This document shows positions 52,839 to 61,830 of a stretch of 64,000 bases of DNA, one piece after another. Origin of the DNA: Bacillus sp. JCM 19058 (GTDB lineage Bacteria; Bacillota; Bacilli; Bacillales_H; Bacillaceae_D); NCBI GenBank assembly GCA_001310555.1, contig BAXO01000004.1, positions 1-64,000 of the forward strand, read 5' to 3'. The translations under genes were made by a program, and so were the position numbers. Numbering within the stretch: position 1 is the first letter of the stretch; the number at the start of each line of letters is the position of its first letter. Below the pieces are notes generated by a model. It did no database searches and was not told the origin of the DNA. It saw only the letters and a list, made by a program, of their open reading frames with translations.

Positions 52839-53759
52839 TGGGCTGACCTCCTGTTACTTCGATAAATTTCTCTTCCAGTGTTTTCTGTGTTGATCTAATC
52901 CCGTATATGTTAATCCCTTTCTCCACAAGGGATTTGGTCACATGCGGGACCTGATGATAGTCCAGCTGCAGTTCAATAGCCTTGTCACTAACGCTATGTG
53001 ACTTATTATCAAATTCTTGTTGTAGTGTTTGTTCTGCAAAAGCAACCTGGTCAACAGTAAAGGTAACGGTCAATTTCTTACCTATTTCAACAAAGTCGTG
53101 CACGGATTGAACATCCATGAGCTTTCCGTGTTGAATAATCCCTATTCGATCACACATCATCTCCATTTCTGCGAGCAAATGGCTAGATACAAGAATAGCC
53201 ATTTCTTCTTCTTTTGCTAATTTTTTTTACATGTTGACGGAACTCACGAATTCCTGATGGATCCAATCCGTTTGTTGGTTCATCTAATATGAGTATTGAT
53301 GGGGAGTGCATAAGAGCCTGCCCCAATCCTAAGCGCTGACGCATACCTAACGAATATGTTTTTACTTTAGAATGAATGGCGTTTCCCAAACCGATCATTT
53401 GAATCATTTCATTGATTCGTTTTTTTTGAAATATTTTCATACATACGAGAAAAATGGAGTAAGTTTTGATAACCGGTTAAATAATCATATAATTCGGGAT
53501 TTTCAACGATAGCTCCTACTTGAGATATCGCTTGCTCAAAGTCTCTTTCAATGTCCATCCCTTTAATGGATATGCTTCCTTTAGTCATTGACACTAACCC
53601 AACGAGCATACGAATTGTCGTCGTCTTTCCCGCGCCGTTTGGTCCGAGTAATCCAAATATTTCTCCGGGGTATATATCTAAACTGACGTCGTTTACAACC
53701 ATCTTATTACCAAGTGTCTTACTCACATTGTTTAACTGTAAAATTGGTTTATTGTTCAA
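52831..53759 (-). CDS. ABC exporter ATPase, BcrA-type (two frame changes)
   Basis: Three pieces rebuild about 308 residues. Walker A (GPNGAGKTTTIRMLVG) is in the first, signature YSLGMRQRLGLGQAL and Walker B (ILILDEPTNGLDP) in the second, and the H-switch (LVSSHLLAEMEMMCDR) in the third. The breaks lie exactly at the T8 runs 53420-53427 and 53221-53228. The start is TTG 53759 behind AAAGGGGATGG. Such ATPases export peptide antibiotics or protect against them. It is preceded in the operon by an XRE-family regulator. Confidence 0.87.
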
Positions 53760-53780
53760 TGAATTCCATCCCCTTTATTT

Positions 53781-54342
53781 TCATGTTTTAAGTGGGCTTT
53801 TAAGCACTTTTATCCCTTGAACCACATTCCAAATCACAACACTTATGCTGATAATAGCTAAGATCGTTACCCCACAAATAACCAAAATAGAATTAGGTTG
53901 GTCTCCCCCTGCTAAATACGAAGATAGATAAAATCCGCTCATCATGAGAACGTACGTCACTACAGGAACAGAGTGGGACAAAATAGCTTTCTTACCATGA
54001 CCTCTTATATCCGTTTCTCCAACGCAAACTGTAATTAAAGGAAATAGGAAAGGAGCGAAAAAAAATACTGAAATAATTTAACGATGACAAAAGACGCCTA
54101 TTCGATATAATTCCGCCTTTGACTATTATTCTGCCTTGAAAAATTTTATCTTTTTTAATAAGTTCATCGATACTAATATCAAACAATTCACTTAGCATAA
54201 TTAAATTTTGAATATCCGGATATCCTTTATCACTTTCCCATTTATACACAGCTTGACGAGAGACATTAAGCTTTTCCCCTAACTGTGCTTGAGAAAGATT
54301 TTCATTCTTACGTAGCATTCGAATTTGTTCACCAATTTTCAT
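53781..54342 (-). CDS. XRE-family regulator with C-terminal membrane domain (one frame change)
   Basis: The N-terminal HTH reads IGEQIRMLRKNENLSQAQLG and VSRQAVYKWESDKGYPDIQN. The C-terminal half holds three hydrophobic segments (YFSIFFAPFLFPLITVCVG, VVTYVLMMSGFYLSSYL, ILVICGVTILAIISISVVI). The two halves are split at the A8 run 54058-54065. ATG 54342 is six bases after AAAGGAGA. The stop lies 22 bases before the ATPase start, so it is the first gene of the exporter operon and a likely repressor that senses membrane-active compounds. Confidence 0.82.
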
Positions 54343-54541
54343 TCTCATTCTCCTTTCCATTTTAGTGTATCGAAACAATCACAATTAATCGATAAACGCT
54401 TGGTATACATGTGACAACTATTGGTTTACATTGACGCGGAAGGTTTTTTTCATCCATCGCAAAAGCTTAAATAATGACATATTTACATATAAGAATATGG
54501 TATATTCTTCCTGAACATAGTGCGTTAAAGCAATAAATAAA

Positions 54542-54581
54542 AATCAACCCCTTAACTTTTGAATCAGCTAAGGGGTTGATT
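54542..54581 (-). terminator. Terminator of the vgb-vat operon
   Basis: A perfect 13-bp stem (AATCAACCCCTTA with TAAGGGGTTGATT) is followed on the minus strand by TTTATTTATT. It lies 15 bases after the vat stop. Confidence 0.85.
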
Positions 54582-54595
54582 AGGCTCGTATTTCA

Positions 54596-55251
54596 TCACG
54601 GTTTTCTTACATTTTGTTTAAGCGTTTCTACATCACCTTCTAGAATAAGGTTAATATTTTCGTTGATGCTCCTTATATCGAGATCCCACCATGCGATTTC
54701 AAGCAAATCTTTAATTTTTTTCTCGGAGAATCTTTTCTTGATTAAACGTGCGGGGTTGCCACCAACAACTGTATAAGGCTCTACGTCTTTTGTTAGAACC
54801 GATTTTGTTGCAATAATAGCTCCGTCACCTATTTTTATTCCAGGCATGATTGTTACGTCTCTTCCAATCCAAACATCATTCCCAATTTCTGTGTTTCCTT
54901 TGTAAGTAGATCGTCCAATGTAGGGGTATATCTCTCCCATCCGTTTCCGAAAAGATTGAAAGGGTATGTTGAACCATCCATTCGATGATTAGCTCCGTTC
55001 ATGATAAAGGTAGTGCCTGGTCCAACGGAACAAAACTTCCCTAATATTAACTGATCTCCAATTGCTTCGTAATGGTAAAGAACTTGATCTTCAAAGTTTT
55101 CGCCATCATCACTGTCGTAATAAGAATAATCCCCTGCTACAATATTAGGCTTTGTAATAGACGGTTTAATAAACCGGACACGCCTGTTGTTTTTAATAGG
55201 ATATACCTCTTCTGGGTTTGGTCCTAATTGGCTTTGTGATTTCAAATTCAA
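54596..55251 (-). CDS. vat: Vat-type streptogramin A acetyltransferase (one frame change)
   Basis: This left-handed-beta-helix xenobiotic acetyltransferase has about 216 residues. The N-terminus ([20 protein letters not shown]) and [20 protein letters not shown] are typical of Vat enzymes. [18 protein letters not shown] includes the catalytic histidine; hexapeptide turns follow ([20 protein letters not shown]). The frame changes near 54915-54945, between TPTLDDL and YKGNTEIG. It acetylates group A streptogramins. It lies 11 bases downstream of vgb, so the pair covers both streptogramin components. Confidence 0.87.
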
Positions 55252-55262
55252 TTCCCTCCATT

Positions 55263-56153
55263 TTATTTACTCAATTTAAGTCTGCCTATCTTGTTACATT
55301 GTAAGGCGAACCATACGAAACCATCTTTATCATACGCAATACCATGTGGCTCTGCATTTTCCGTTTGGATTTGATATTCAAAAATTGATCGGTCACTTGT
55401 CATCCTGCCTATTTGATTAGCGCCCCATTCAGTGAACCATAACTCATCGCCTTCCCCTGCAATGATCGCATGTGGACGTGCGTTTGTCGTTGGAAGGTCA
55501 TACTCACTGATCTCTCCAGCAGTACTGATTCGTCCTATTTTATTTCCCAAGATTTCGACAAACCAGAGTGCACCATCGTTACCACTGGTGATGCCAACCG
55601 GTCCAGCGGCTTGAGTAGGAAGAGGGTATTCTGTTAATTCCCCTGTAATAGTCATTCTGCCAATCATATTATTTTGATTTTCCGTGAACCATAGAGCGTG
55701 ATCAGAGCCTAAGGTAATAATTGAAGGAAAGGAACCCTTAGTTGGAAGATCGTACTCAGACAGATCGCCACCCATTGTCAATCTCCCTATTCGGTCTCCA
55801 TTCAATTGCGTAAACCATATGTCACCATTTAAACCTTCAGTTATACCATAGGGTGCGGAATTTTGATGTGGCAGTGGGTATTCTGTAAAATCACCTGATG
55901 TTGTGAGCTTTCCTATTTTATTGGCAGCATACTCTGTAAACCATATGTCGCCACTAGAGGCTACAATTAAACACATCACTTGAGCATCATTTGTGGGAAC
56001 TGTAAATTCTTGAATCTCACCCGCATGATTCAGACAACTAATTTTGTTTGCTTTATGTTGCGTAAACCATACCTTTCCATCTTGTGCTACAGCTATTCCA
56101 TACGGTCCTGAATCAGGTGTTGGTAAATGAATTTCTTTTAAATCAAAGTTCAT
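55263..56153 (-). CDS. vgb: Virginiamycin B lyase (streptogramin B lyase)
   Basis: The 296-residue product is a seven-bladed propeller with repeated DIWFTE/LWFTE blade motifs (residues 30-290). Catalytic residues known for Vgb are visible as histidines in ARPHAIIAG and AEPHGIAYD, with a glutamate in [14 protein letters not shown] between them. It linearises group B streptogramins by elimination at the ester bond. The frame is intact. GGAGGGA precedes ATG 56153. It is the first gene of a vgb-vat operon behind an attenuator leader. Confidence 0.92.
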   Translation of the reverse strand: MNFDLKEIHLPTPDSGPYGIAVAQDGKVWFTQHKANKISCLNHAGEIQEFTVPTNDAQVMCLIVASSGDIWFTEYAANKIGKLTTSGDFTEYPLPHQNSAPYGITEGLNGDIWFTQLNGDRIGRLTMGGDLSEYDLPTKGSFPSIITLGSDHALWFTENQNNMIGRMTITGELTEYPLPTQAAGPVGITSGNDGALWFVEILGNKIGRISTAGEISEYDLPTTNARPHAIIAGEGDELWFTEWGANQIGRMTSDRSIFEYQIQTENAEPHGIAYDKDGFVWFALQCNKIGRLKLSK

Positions 56154-56185
56154 CTATATCCCTCCATTAATAACTTCAGAAACAC

Positions 56186-56219
56186 AAAAAACTCCTATGC
56201 TCAATTTCTGAGATAGGAG
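56186..56219 (-). promoter_or_regulatory. Transcription attenuator in the vgb leader
   Basis: CTCCTAT (56213-56219 on the minus strand) pairs with ATAGGAG (56192-56198), reinforced by an inner CTCA/TGAG pairing, and is followed by T6. It lies 33 bases before the vgb start, where a terminator would prevent expression unless disrupted. Confidence 0.75.
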
Positions 56220-56233
56220 GTAGTGTAGTTCAT
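56201..56233 (-). CDS. Candidate 10-residue leader peptide of vgb
   Basis: ATG 56233 opens MNYTTSYLRN and the stop lies inside the attenuator loop. A ribosome stalled on it would cover the first terminator strand and allow read-through. This is the classic layout of antibiotic-induced leader control. The ribosome site is weak, so translation is inferred. Confidence 0.5.
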   Translation of the reverse strand: MNYTTSYLRN

Positions 56234-56290
56234 AATAAAAGACTTAAAATAGGCTTGTTCCCAAAGCCGTTTAAATCTGATATAAAGTAC

Positions 56291-56319
56291 ATTACAATAA
56301 TCCAATCCCAGAAAGACAA
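56291..56319 (-). promoter_or_regulatory. Promoter of the vgb-vat operon
   Basis: On the minus strand, TTGTCT (56314-56319), a 17-base spacer and TGTAAT (56291-56296) form a good sigma-A promoter. It would start RNA near 56284, giving a leader of about 130 bases. Confidence 0.65.
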
Positions 56320-56518
56320 TCGATAAAAGGTTTTGATTCAGACAGTCCTAGAGGCCATTCTGAAACTAGAAATCATTCTATCGATTCTTTTTGAAGTAGG
56401 ATTATTGAATCATGTACTCGTTCACCCTTTCGAATGTATTAGCTACATTTTAACCGATCGGATCAATAGTATCAACTTTTTCTCTATACTTTTTACAGGC
56501 AAAGGTCATCCTTTTTTT

Positions 56519-56640
56519 TGAAGCGTTTCATTCACAGTTAAGTCCCCTTGCTGTTTTGTGAACTTCGGATACTTCTGATTTTACGACCATCACTGTTAGT
56601 ATGCTACGATCGACTAACAGCTTAAATAAAAATTGTCTTT
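56519..56640 (+). repeat. Direct repeat, copy 1
   Basis: About 120 bases including GAACTTCGGATACTTCTGAT and CGATCGACTAACA recur at 57775-57895 in the same orientation with roughly 85-90% identity by eye. Inside, CTGTTAGT and ACTAACAG form a hairpin. It lies at the 3' end of the Tn3 transposase remnant. Confidence 0.8.
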
Positions 56641-57190
56641 TTCTGTTCTGACAACACCTCTTGGCTCATTAAGGTGTTAATATAGACCAAACAGATTTGC
56701 AGTAGGTGAAGTGACAAAACCGCGATTTCATGATCTTCCAGACGATTCGTAGAAATTTCGCCACCCTTACCATAAAAAATAAAGCTATTGGCCGGGTTCC
56801 AGTTCTCGATGACATTCGACCCCTCATGAATTTCCCGACGTATTTGTCCTGAATTCAAATACTGGTAAAGGAAAATAGTTTTGATGACTTTTCCGAGTTC
56901 AGCAATGCTTGGTACGTAGGGTGTTTTAGGTTATTTCGCGTAAAGCGTTTTGGAATCGCTTCCATTTCAGTTGTTCCCAATCGGAGAGCCGTCGCATATT
57001 TGATCATCTGATCATACTGTTTCCGAATCAACTCCCAATGATGGGGCGTGTAAGAATCGGTTGGAGATTCAAATAGGCTTCTTTCATGCCAGGTTCCGGA
57101 CGATATAATTTTTGCCGATGGATTGATTTCAATCGAGGCATAAGCTGAAATCCGAGCAAATGGCCAAAAGCAAAGTCCACCTTGAGCTGA
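56622..57190 (-). mobile_element. Tn3-family transposase, C-terminal remnant
   Basis: The minus strand encodes the last 190 or so residues of a Tn3-type transposase in shifting frames: [51 protein letters not shown] and [20 protein letters not shown]. The catalytic glutamate region typical of Tn3 (INEGLNVIENWN-like) is recognisable. The N-terminal three quarters is missing; the remnant abuts the promoter side of a membrane-protein gene. It can no longer transpose alone. Confidence 0.85.
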
Positions 57191-57251
57191 TGCTTTCCCT
57201 CATTTGATCGCTTAAAATAAATAAGAAAAATAAGGAGGAAACGAATAGCGA

Positions 57252-57761
57252 ATGAAAAGGAATGTGATTACTGCAGAGAAGACTTTATTGGTGGGCTTAG
57301 GTTTTATTTTACTTTTTATGATTTTTCATGATTGGGTACCTTTAGGACCATTAAATGATGTGTCAGCTGTTTTTGCAGAGCAGTCTCTACAGGAAGTAAT
57401 CACTGTTGCCTTGATTGGCTCTGTACAAATTTTACTGCTACTCGGGCTCGTCTGGTGGTTCAGAGGTAGGAAATACCCGCTGCTGGCAAAATTATGGCTG
57501 ATTATCCATCAGTCATCGATTTTTATTGGAGTACTCCTCGCCTGGTGGGTTCCTTACTTTTTCAACTACGGTGCTGAAGCGAGAGCTGAGCGCTATGAAC
57601 GACTGTTTGGAAATACACACTCATTCCTACCAGAAATGAATGGGATAACACCGAATACACTCCATTTTCTTTTTCACTTAACCTTACTAGGCTGTATTCT
57701 GCTGTCGATTTATGTAACAAGACGCTCGCGTTTTCAGATTGATAGCTTGTCCATTGAATAA
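57252..57761 (+). CDS. Four-helix integral membrane protein, unknown
   Basis: The 169-residue product has four hydrophobic segments (LLVGLGFILLFMIFHDWVPL, VALIGSVQILLLLGLVWWF, SSIFIGVLLAWWVPYFF, LHFLFHLTLLGCILLSIYV). Trp- and His-containing loops separate them. AAGGAGG lies about 13 bases before ATG 57252, slightly far. The frame is intact. It lies between two direct repeats next to a Tn3 remnant and may have been carried by that element. No family is recognised. Confidence 0.6.
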   Translation: MKRNVITAEKTLLVGLGFILLFMIFHDWVPLGPLNDVSAVFAEQSLQEVITVALIGSVQILLLLGLVWWFRGRKYPLLAKLWLIIHQSSIFIGVLLAWWVPYFFNYGAEARAERYERLFGNTHSFLPEMNGITPNTLHFLFHLTLLGCILLSIYVTRRSRFQIDSLSIE

Positions 57762-57774
57762 AAGCCTTTTTGAA

Positions 57775-57895
57775 ACTGAAACGCTTCCTTTTAAGTCTCC
57801 TTGCTGTATTTTGAACTTCGGATACTTCTGATTTTACGATCATCACCGTTAGTATGCCGCGATCGACTAACAACTAAAATAAGAATTGGCTTTAT
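57775..57895 (+). repeat. Direct repeat, copy 2
   Basis: This is the second copy of the 56.5-kb repeat, immediately after the membrane-protein stop codon. Differences are scattered single bases. Confidence 0.8.
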
Positions 57896-57993
57896 ATTCC
57901 TTATGTGCTGATGTCTCTATATAACCTATGCTCTAGCCTTTTCTATCAATAACGATAGCTGGCGAGAGATTTAGTCGAATGGAATTCTTCCAT

Positions 57994-58027
57994 AACACTG
58001 GAACTTCAGGACGGAAGTTCCAGTGTT
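57994..58027. terminator. Long perfect hairpin
   Basis: AACACTGGAACTTC pairs with GAAGTTCCAGTGTT (14 bp) around AGGACG. There is no T-tract on either side, so it may be a bidirectional terminator between convergent genes or a stable RNA element. Confidence 0.55.
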
Positions 58028-58207
58028 GCTACCTCATAGGTTAAACCGAGATTCTTTAGTCCTTGAGGAATAACTCCCTCCCACTTTTAATTTATAACGG
58101 AAGAGACAATATCTTGTATCTTTGTCTGCCATAGATCAGTGCGAAAAGCGAAAGCTGAAACCTTGAATTATCAATCTTCTGATAAATTCAATCGTATCCT
58201 TCGTTCT

Positions 58208-59225
58208 CTAAGCACCTTCTTTTTCTTTGGCGGCAATCTTATTCATGAGCTTGATAAATTTTTCAGGCTCTTCAAAACAGGCAAGATGACCGGATTGCTC
58301 AAAGATGATCAGTTCTTTGTAAGGCGCTTCGAGCTTTTCTACATATCCTTCACATAAGTCATGAACAATTCGATCATGTCGCCCCATAATCAAATAAACA
58401 GGAAGCTTTAAGACAGGAACCTCACTGTAAAGATTGCAATTCGTAAATTCAGACCAAAGATGCTCTGCCGAAAAGGAAAAACCTTTCATAAAGCGAAGCC
58501 GTTCTCTCCAATTTAAATGCGTGCTAAGGAGACTATGAATATTAATGCTTAAAGCATTTTTTTTCAAACGTAACGCCTCCCAACTTTGTTAACCAGGAGC
58601 GCTGTTTCGTTAAATGATGCATGTTTTTATAAACGCCTTCTTCAATAAATTCAATAGCTCTTAATTCGTTAAGCGCTTTCTTATTTGCTTTTTTCTGAGC
58701 CGTGTCAAGCGCGTATTGATAGGAACGCTTTTCTTCCTCCCGCCGTTTCACAGGCTGATTGATCCCAACATAGGCATGGAGCAGTTCAGGATATTGGTAA
58801 GCAAATCGAATACCGAGAAAAGCTCCCCAGGAATGCCCAGTTAAAAAAACCTTTTCTTGCTTGAATCTTTGCTGAAGATAAAGAACAAGCTCATACGTAT
58901 CAGAAATAAGCTGATTAACATTCATACTTTTTGAAGGGATCAGAGAATGATAGGATTTACCCGCGCCCCGTTGATCCCAGTTGACGACGACAAAAGACTG
59001 TTCTAATTGAGCTAAGTACTTCTGCTGTGTTCCAACTTGAGAAGCGCCTGGACCTCCATGCAAAAACAAAAGTATTGGATGATGGCGATTATGACCCCTG
59101 ATCGTAATCCATTGCTCAAGTTCACCAAGTATTACTTTTTCTAAAGTAGCAATGCTATCTCGCTTAACATGACCCTTTTCATCTTTAATCGGTCGAATAT
59201 ATCCCCTCACCAGTCTGCTGAGCAT
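58208..59225 (-). CDS. Proline-iminopeptidase-like alpha/beta hydrolase (one frame change)
   Basis: The protein (about 338 residues) carries the S33-type oxyanion motif LFLHGGPGASQ and NWDQRGAGKS. The nucleophile serine is in FLTGHSWGAF, the acid in LIMGRHDRIV and the histidine in EQSGHLACFEEPEKF, so the triad is complete. The single break is the T8 run 58557-58564. No signal peptide is present. It could trim N-terminal proline or hydrolyse esters; the substrate is uncertain. The start is at 59225. Confidence 0.83.
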
Positions 59226-59285
59226 AGCAGTCTTCTCCCTTCAAAACTAGACCGTATGAAATAAACATGCATCATTTATCCAGTT

Positions 59286-59429
59286 TTATTGATAGTGTAA
59301 CGTATTTGTAATTGCAGTACTAGTTCTTTTTTCTCTCCGAGAGCATTTTTCACCCATTTGATGATAAACAGGACGCTCAGGATGATAAAGGAATAAAATT
59401 CTAATTGCAATTATAAGCGGATGGATCAT
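59286..59429 (-). CDS. Small ORF with strong ribosome site
   Basis: AAGGAGGAG lies five bases before ATG 59429, opening 47 codons (MIHPLIIAIRILFLYHPERP). The first 15 residues could span the membrane; the tail is basic. No relative is known to me. Evidence is the ribosome site and length only. Confidence 0.35.
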   Translation of the reverse strand: MIHPLIIAIRILFLYHPERPVYHQMGEKCSRREKRTSTAITNTLHYQ

Positions 59430-59505
59430 TGTCTCCTCCTTCCCAGCTCTAATTCTTCTGTTCAATATTCATTCCCGCCTTAACTTCTTATTCCACGACT
59501 TCGCT

Positions 59506-59750
59506 TTATATCGAGCCTTTTAAAATATCATCTGGGTAATTCCCCTTCCCAATTATATAATCCACAAATTCGATTCCTGCATAATCAAAAATGTAATTGA
59601 AGTGCTGAATCAGTGGCAATGAAGTAATTGTAGGGTCTGGGTTTTCTCCAACGAATTACATATGCCTGCTTTTTACTCATTTCCTTTTTGAAAGCAAAAC
59701 GGTTGTCTCTTCAATATTGGCTCCACCGATCAAAGAATAATTTCATCTGG
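59506..59750 (-). pseudogene. FMN-dependent NADPH azoreductase/quinone reductase, C-terminal fragment
   Basis: In alternating frames the minus strand gives SLIGGANIEETT, FKKEMSKKQAYVI and VGENPDPTITSLPLIQHFNY, then IFDYAGIEFVDYIIGKGNYP. This is the end of a flavodoxin-fold reductase. The FMN-binding N-terminus is missing and the fragment abuts a LysR fragment at about 59740. It is non-functional. Confidence 0.65.
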
Positions 59751-59882
59751 TCAGCTTACTATTGGAGCAAGTGAGTCATTAATGATTTATTGGTTGCCAA
59801 CTATTATTATGAATTTTATGGAGAAGTACCCGATAGTAGAGATAACGTTAAAATCAGTCAAGGACGACAATCTTTCTTTTTA
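59730..59882 (+). pseudogene. LysR-type regulator, internal fragment
   Basis: The frame DQRIISSGQLTIGASESLMI then WLPTIIMNFMEKYPIVEITL is the start of a LysR co-inducer domain. The HTH before it and the remainder after KSVKDDNLSF are absent. Such regulators often neighbour quinone/azo reductase genes, so both fragments probably derive from one divergent pair joined by deletion. Confidence 0.65.
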
Positions 59883-59915
59883 ATTGAAAAAGAATTGAAA
59901 AGTGTCTTTCCATAC

Positions 59916-59956
59916 AAAAAAAACACATAAGCAGACTGTTTAATCTGTTTATGTGT
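59916..59956 (-). terminator. Strong terminator for the minus-strand 40-residue ORF
   Basis: ACACATAAGCAGA pairs with TCTGTTTATGTGT (12 of 13) around CTGTTTAA. On the minus strand the stem is followed by T8. It lies five bases after the small ORF's stop. Confidence 0.85.
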
Positions 59957-59960
59957 CTTA

Positions 59961-60082
59961 CTAATTCGTTCTATATGACTTAAAAAAAACCACTTTAAGA
60001 GAATTTTTATCCAATATAGGTGGAGAACCTTTTTTGATAAGATCTCAAAATGCAAATATTGTTGCCTAATAATATTTTGCAT
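59961..60082 (-). CDS. Candidate 40-residue peptide divergent from an XRE regulator (one frame change)
   Basis: AGGAGG lies eight bases before ATG 60082. The peptide reads MQNIIRQQYLHFEILSKK, then with one more G near 60029 GSPPILDKNSLKVVFFKSYR, ending TN at 59961 just before a strong terminator. Without that base the frame would run through the terminator, which is unlikely. Ribosome site, compact size and terminator support a real small gene. Function is unknown; it could be a peptide gene belonging to the mobile element from which the adjacent repressor comes. Confidence 0.5.
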
Positions 60083-60163
60083 GACGACTACCTCCTAGAA
60101 GCCGTCATTTCTTTAAAAGTTGAGCTTAATATCTTATCCGTAAAATGTATAGAGGTGGTTTAT

Positions 60164-60387
60164 CATGCATAAAAAAGAAGATAAATATGATTTTAAAGCG
60201 TTTGGACTTGCGATAAAAGAAGCTCGTATAAAACAAGGATTAACTAGAGAACAGGTGGGAACATTGAAAGGGGATTGACCCACGTTATTTAACGAATATT
60301 GAAAATAAAGGACAGCACCCAAGCATACAGGTACTATATGAAATAGCCCTACAAATTCGTTTAGCTGCATCCGTTACAAATTTGTAG
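60164..60387 (+). pseudogene. Tn916 Orf9-like XRE repressor, 5' part
   Basis: [20 protein letters not shown] and [12 protein letters not shown] followed, one base shifted, by [20 protein letters not shown] closely match the repressor of Tn916-type conjugative elements. The HTH is intact apart from the frame change near 60268. The C-terminal half is replaced by a short unrelated tail ending at 60387. It indicates that a Tn916-like element, or a piece of one, was once here. Confidence 0.75.
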
Positions 60388-60414
60388 GGAGGTCCCAATG
60401 GTCCACTAACAACT

Positions 60415-61772
60415 TTATCTTGCACCCTCCGCATCAATAATCGCAGCTTCAGCCTGCTCCTCAGTCACTCGCAAAAAGGTAGGGATATCCATTTCCATCT
60501 CAATGAACTCGTCTAAATCAATAGTAACGTAACGGTCAAGATGGCTAAATGTTTCCGCCACGGCGGGTTCCTGCTTAAAGAAAATGGATGTATTTCGCTC
60601 TTCATATTGTTCTAACTCAGACCCAAATTGCTCAATTACCTCTTCTTCAATGACTGCTGGGCCAGAGGCCATTGTGCTTGCGATACTAATTTGGTTTTCG
60701 GTCGATAGGTATTCAACCAACACTCGGAACGCAGAAAGTTTATGCTCGCTATAATTTGTAACAACCATCACTCCTGTATCAAGAGATGGACCGTATTTGG
60801 CATATGTGCCCATACAGGTACTGGAACCATATCCATGTTGTTTTGATAGTCCATGTCCCCCCACCCATAGGCCAGGTAATTATGCCAGTTGATAATCATA
60901 GCAGCTGTTTTTTTGTTCAAAAAGCGTCGCTTCTAATGATTCTGGTGGCCGAATACCTGGAATGCTATAGTACTCCCGCATGAGTTCAAGGTATTGGGTA
61001 AACTCTGGTCTTTGTGTCAGTAAAACATCTTGCGTTTCCGGATCCGTCATATTTGTCGCCAACTGCCTAAGTGGTACTAATGCAACTTCGTTTGTGGAGC
61101 CCACTCCACCAAACTCAAGCCCGACATAAACCTGCCCATCACGCTCCATCGTCATCTGTCTGGCGAGGTCGAACGCTTCTTCCATGTCATTGGCTCGTCT
61201 GGATCCGGATAAGGAACTCCAAATAGATCAAAAACTTCTTTGTTGTAATAAAGGGCAAACAGTCCAGTACCGTCCGGAAATCCTATTAGCCTTTGCTGTG
61301 AGTCCAGCCCTTTCACAAGCGAAACGAGGGCTGGATTCAATCGCTTTACATCAACATCCTCCTGAATAACTAGATCATCCAATGGATAGATGGCATCGAG
61401 TTCTTCCAACGGCGCCACATTAGAAGGAGAAGAAACGATGATATCAGGAATTATATCAGCGGCGAACAGCTCTTGCAGCCCTTCACTTGATCCATTAAAG
61501 TAAGCATACTCAATGTCGAGTTCTAGAAATTTTTCATCAATCGGGTTAAACCGCTCATTAAATTGGTCTTCTCCCCACGGATACGCAATTGTGATCGTGA
61601 TCGGGTCAGATTCAGTCCCCTCCACTTCATCAACTGTTTCTACAATATCACTCGTTTCATCCGATACTTTCCTACTGCCATTATCATCATCGACCCCAGC
61701 CTGATTACTTGAGCAGGCAGCAGCGCCTAGAATGAACGTGCAACAGCCTAGCAAAACCATCCGATGCTTCAT
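60415..61772 (-). CDS. Sugar-binding lipoprotein (two frame changes)
   Basis: This family-1 binding protein of about 450 residues has its lipobox cysteine at residue 20. PITITIAYPWGEDQFNERFN starts the mature domain, and FALYYNKEVFDLFGVPYPDP is typical of the family and close to the 26.7-kb protein. The frame breaks near 61190 (TWEEAFDLARQMT continues) and near 60885-60900 (A-run in the FEQKNSC region). ATG 61772 behind AATGGAG is chosen over the GTG at 61781. It follows the GH31 gene by 58 bases. No permease genes are adjacent. Confidence 0.83.
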
Positions 61773-61830
61773 CCAAATCACTCCATTAATAAATTTTGGC
61801 TCAAAAGAAGATGTGCTTTCTAACTGTCCA

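Noticed and set aside
53029..53220. Plus-strand ORFs opposite the ABC exporter genes
   Set aside because: Antisense shadows of clear ATPase and permease codons, no ribosome sites.
56230..56292. 20-codon leader ORF upstream of the 10-codon vgb leader
   Set aside because: Its ATG overlaps the predicted -10 element, so it would lie before the transcription start.
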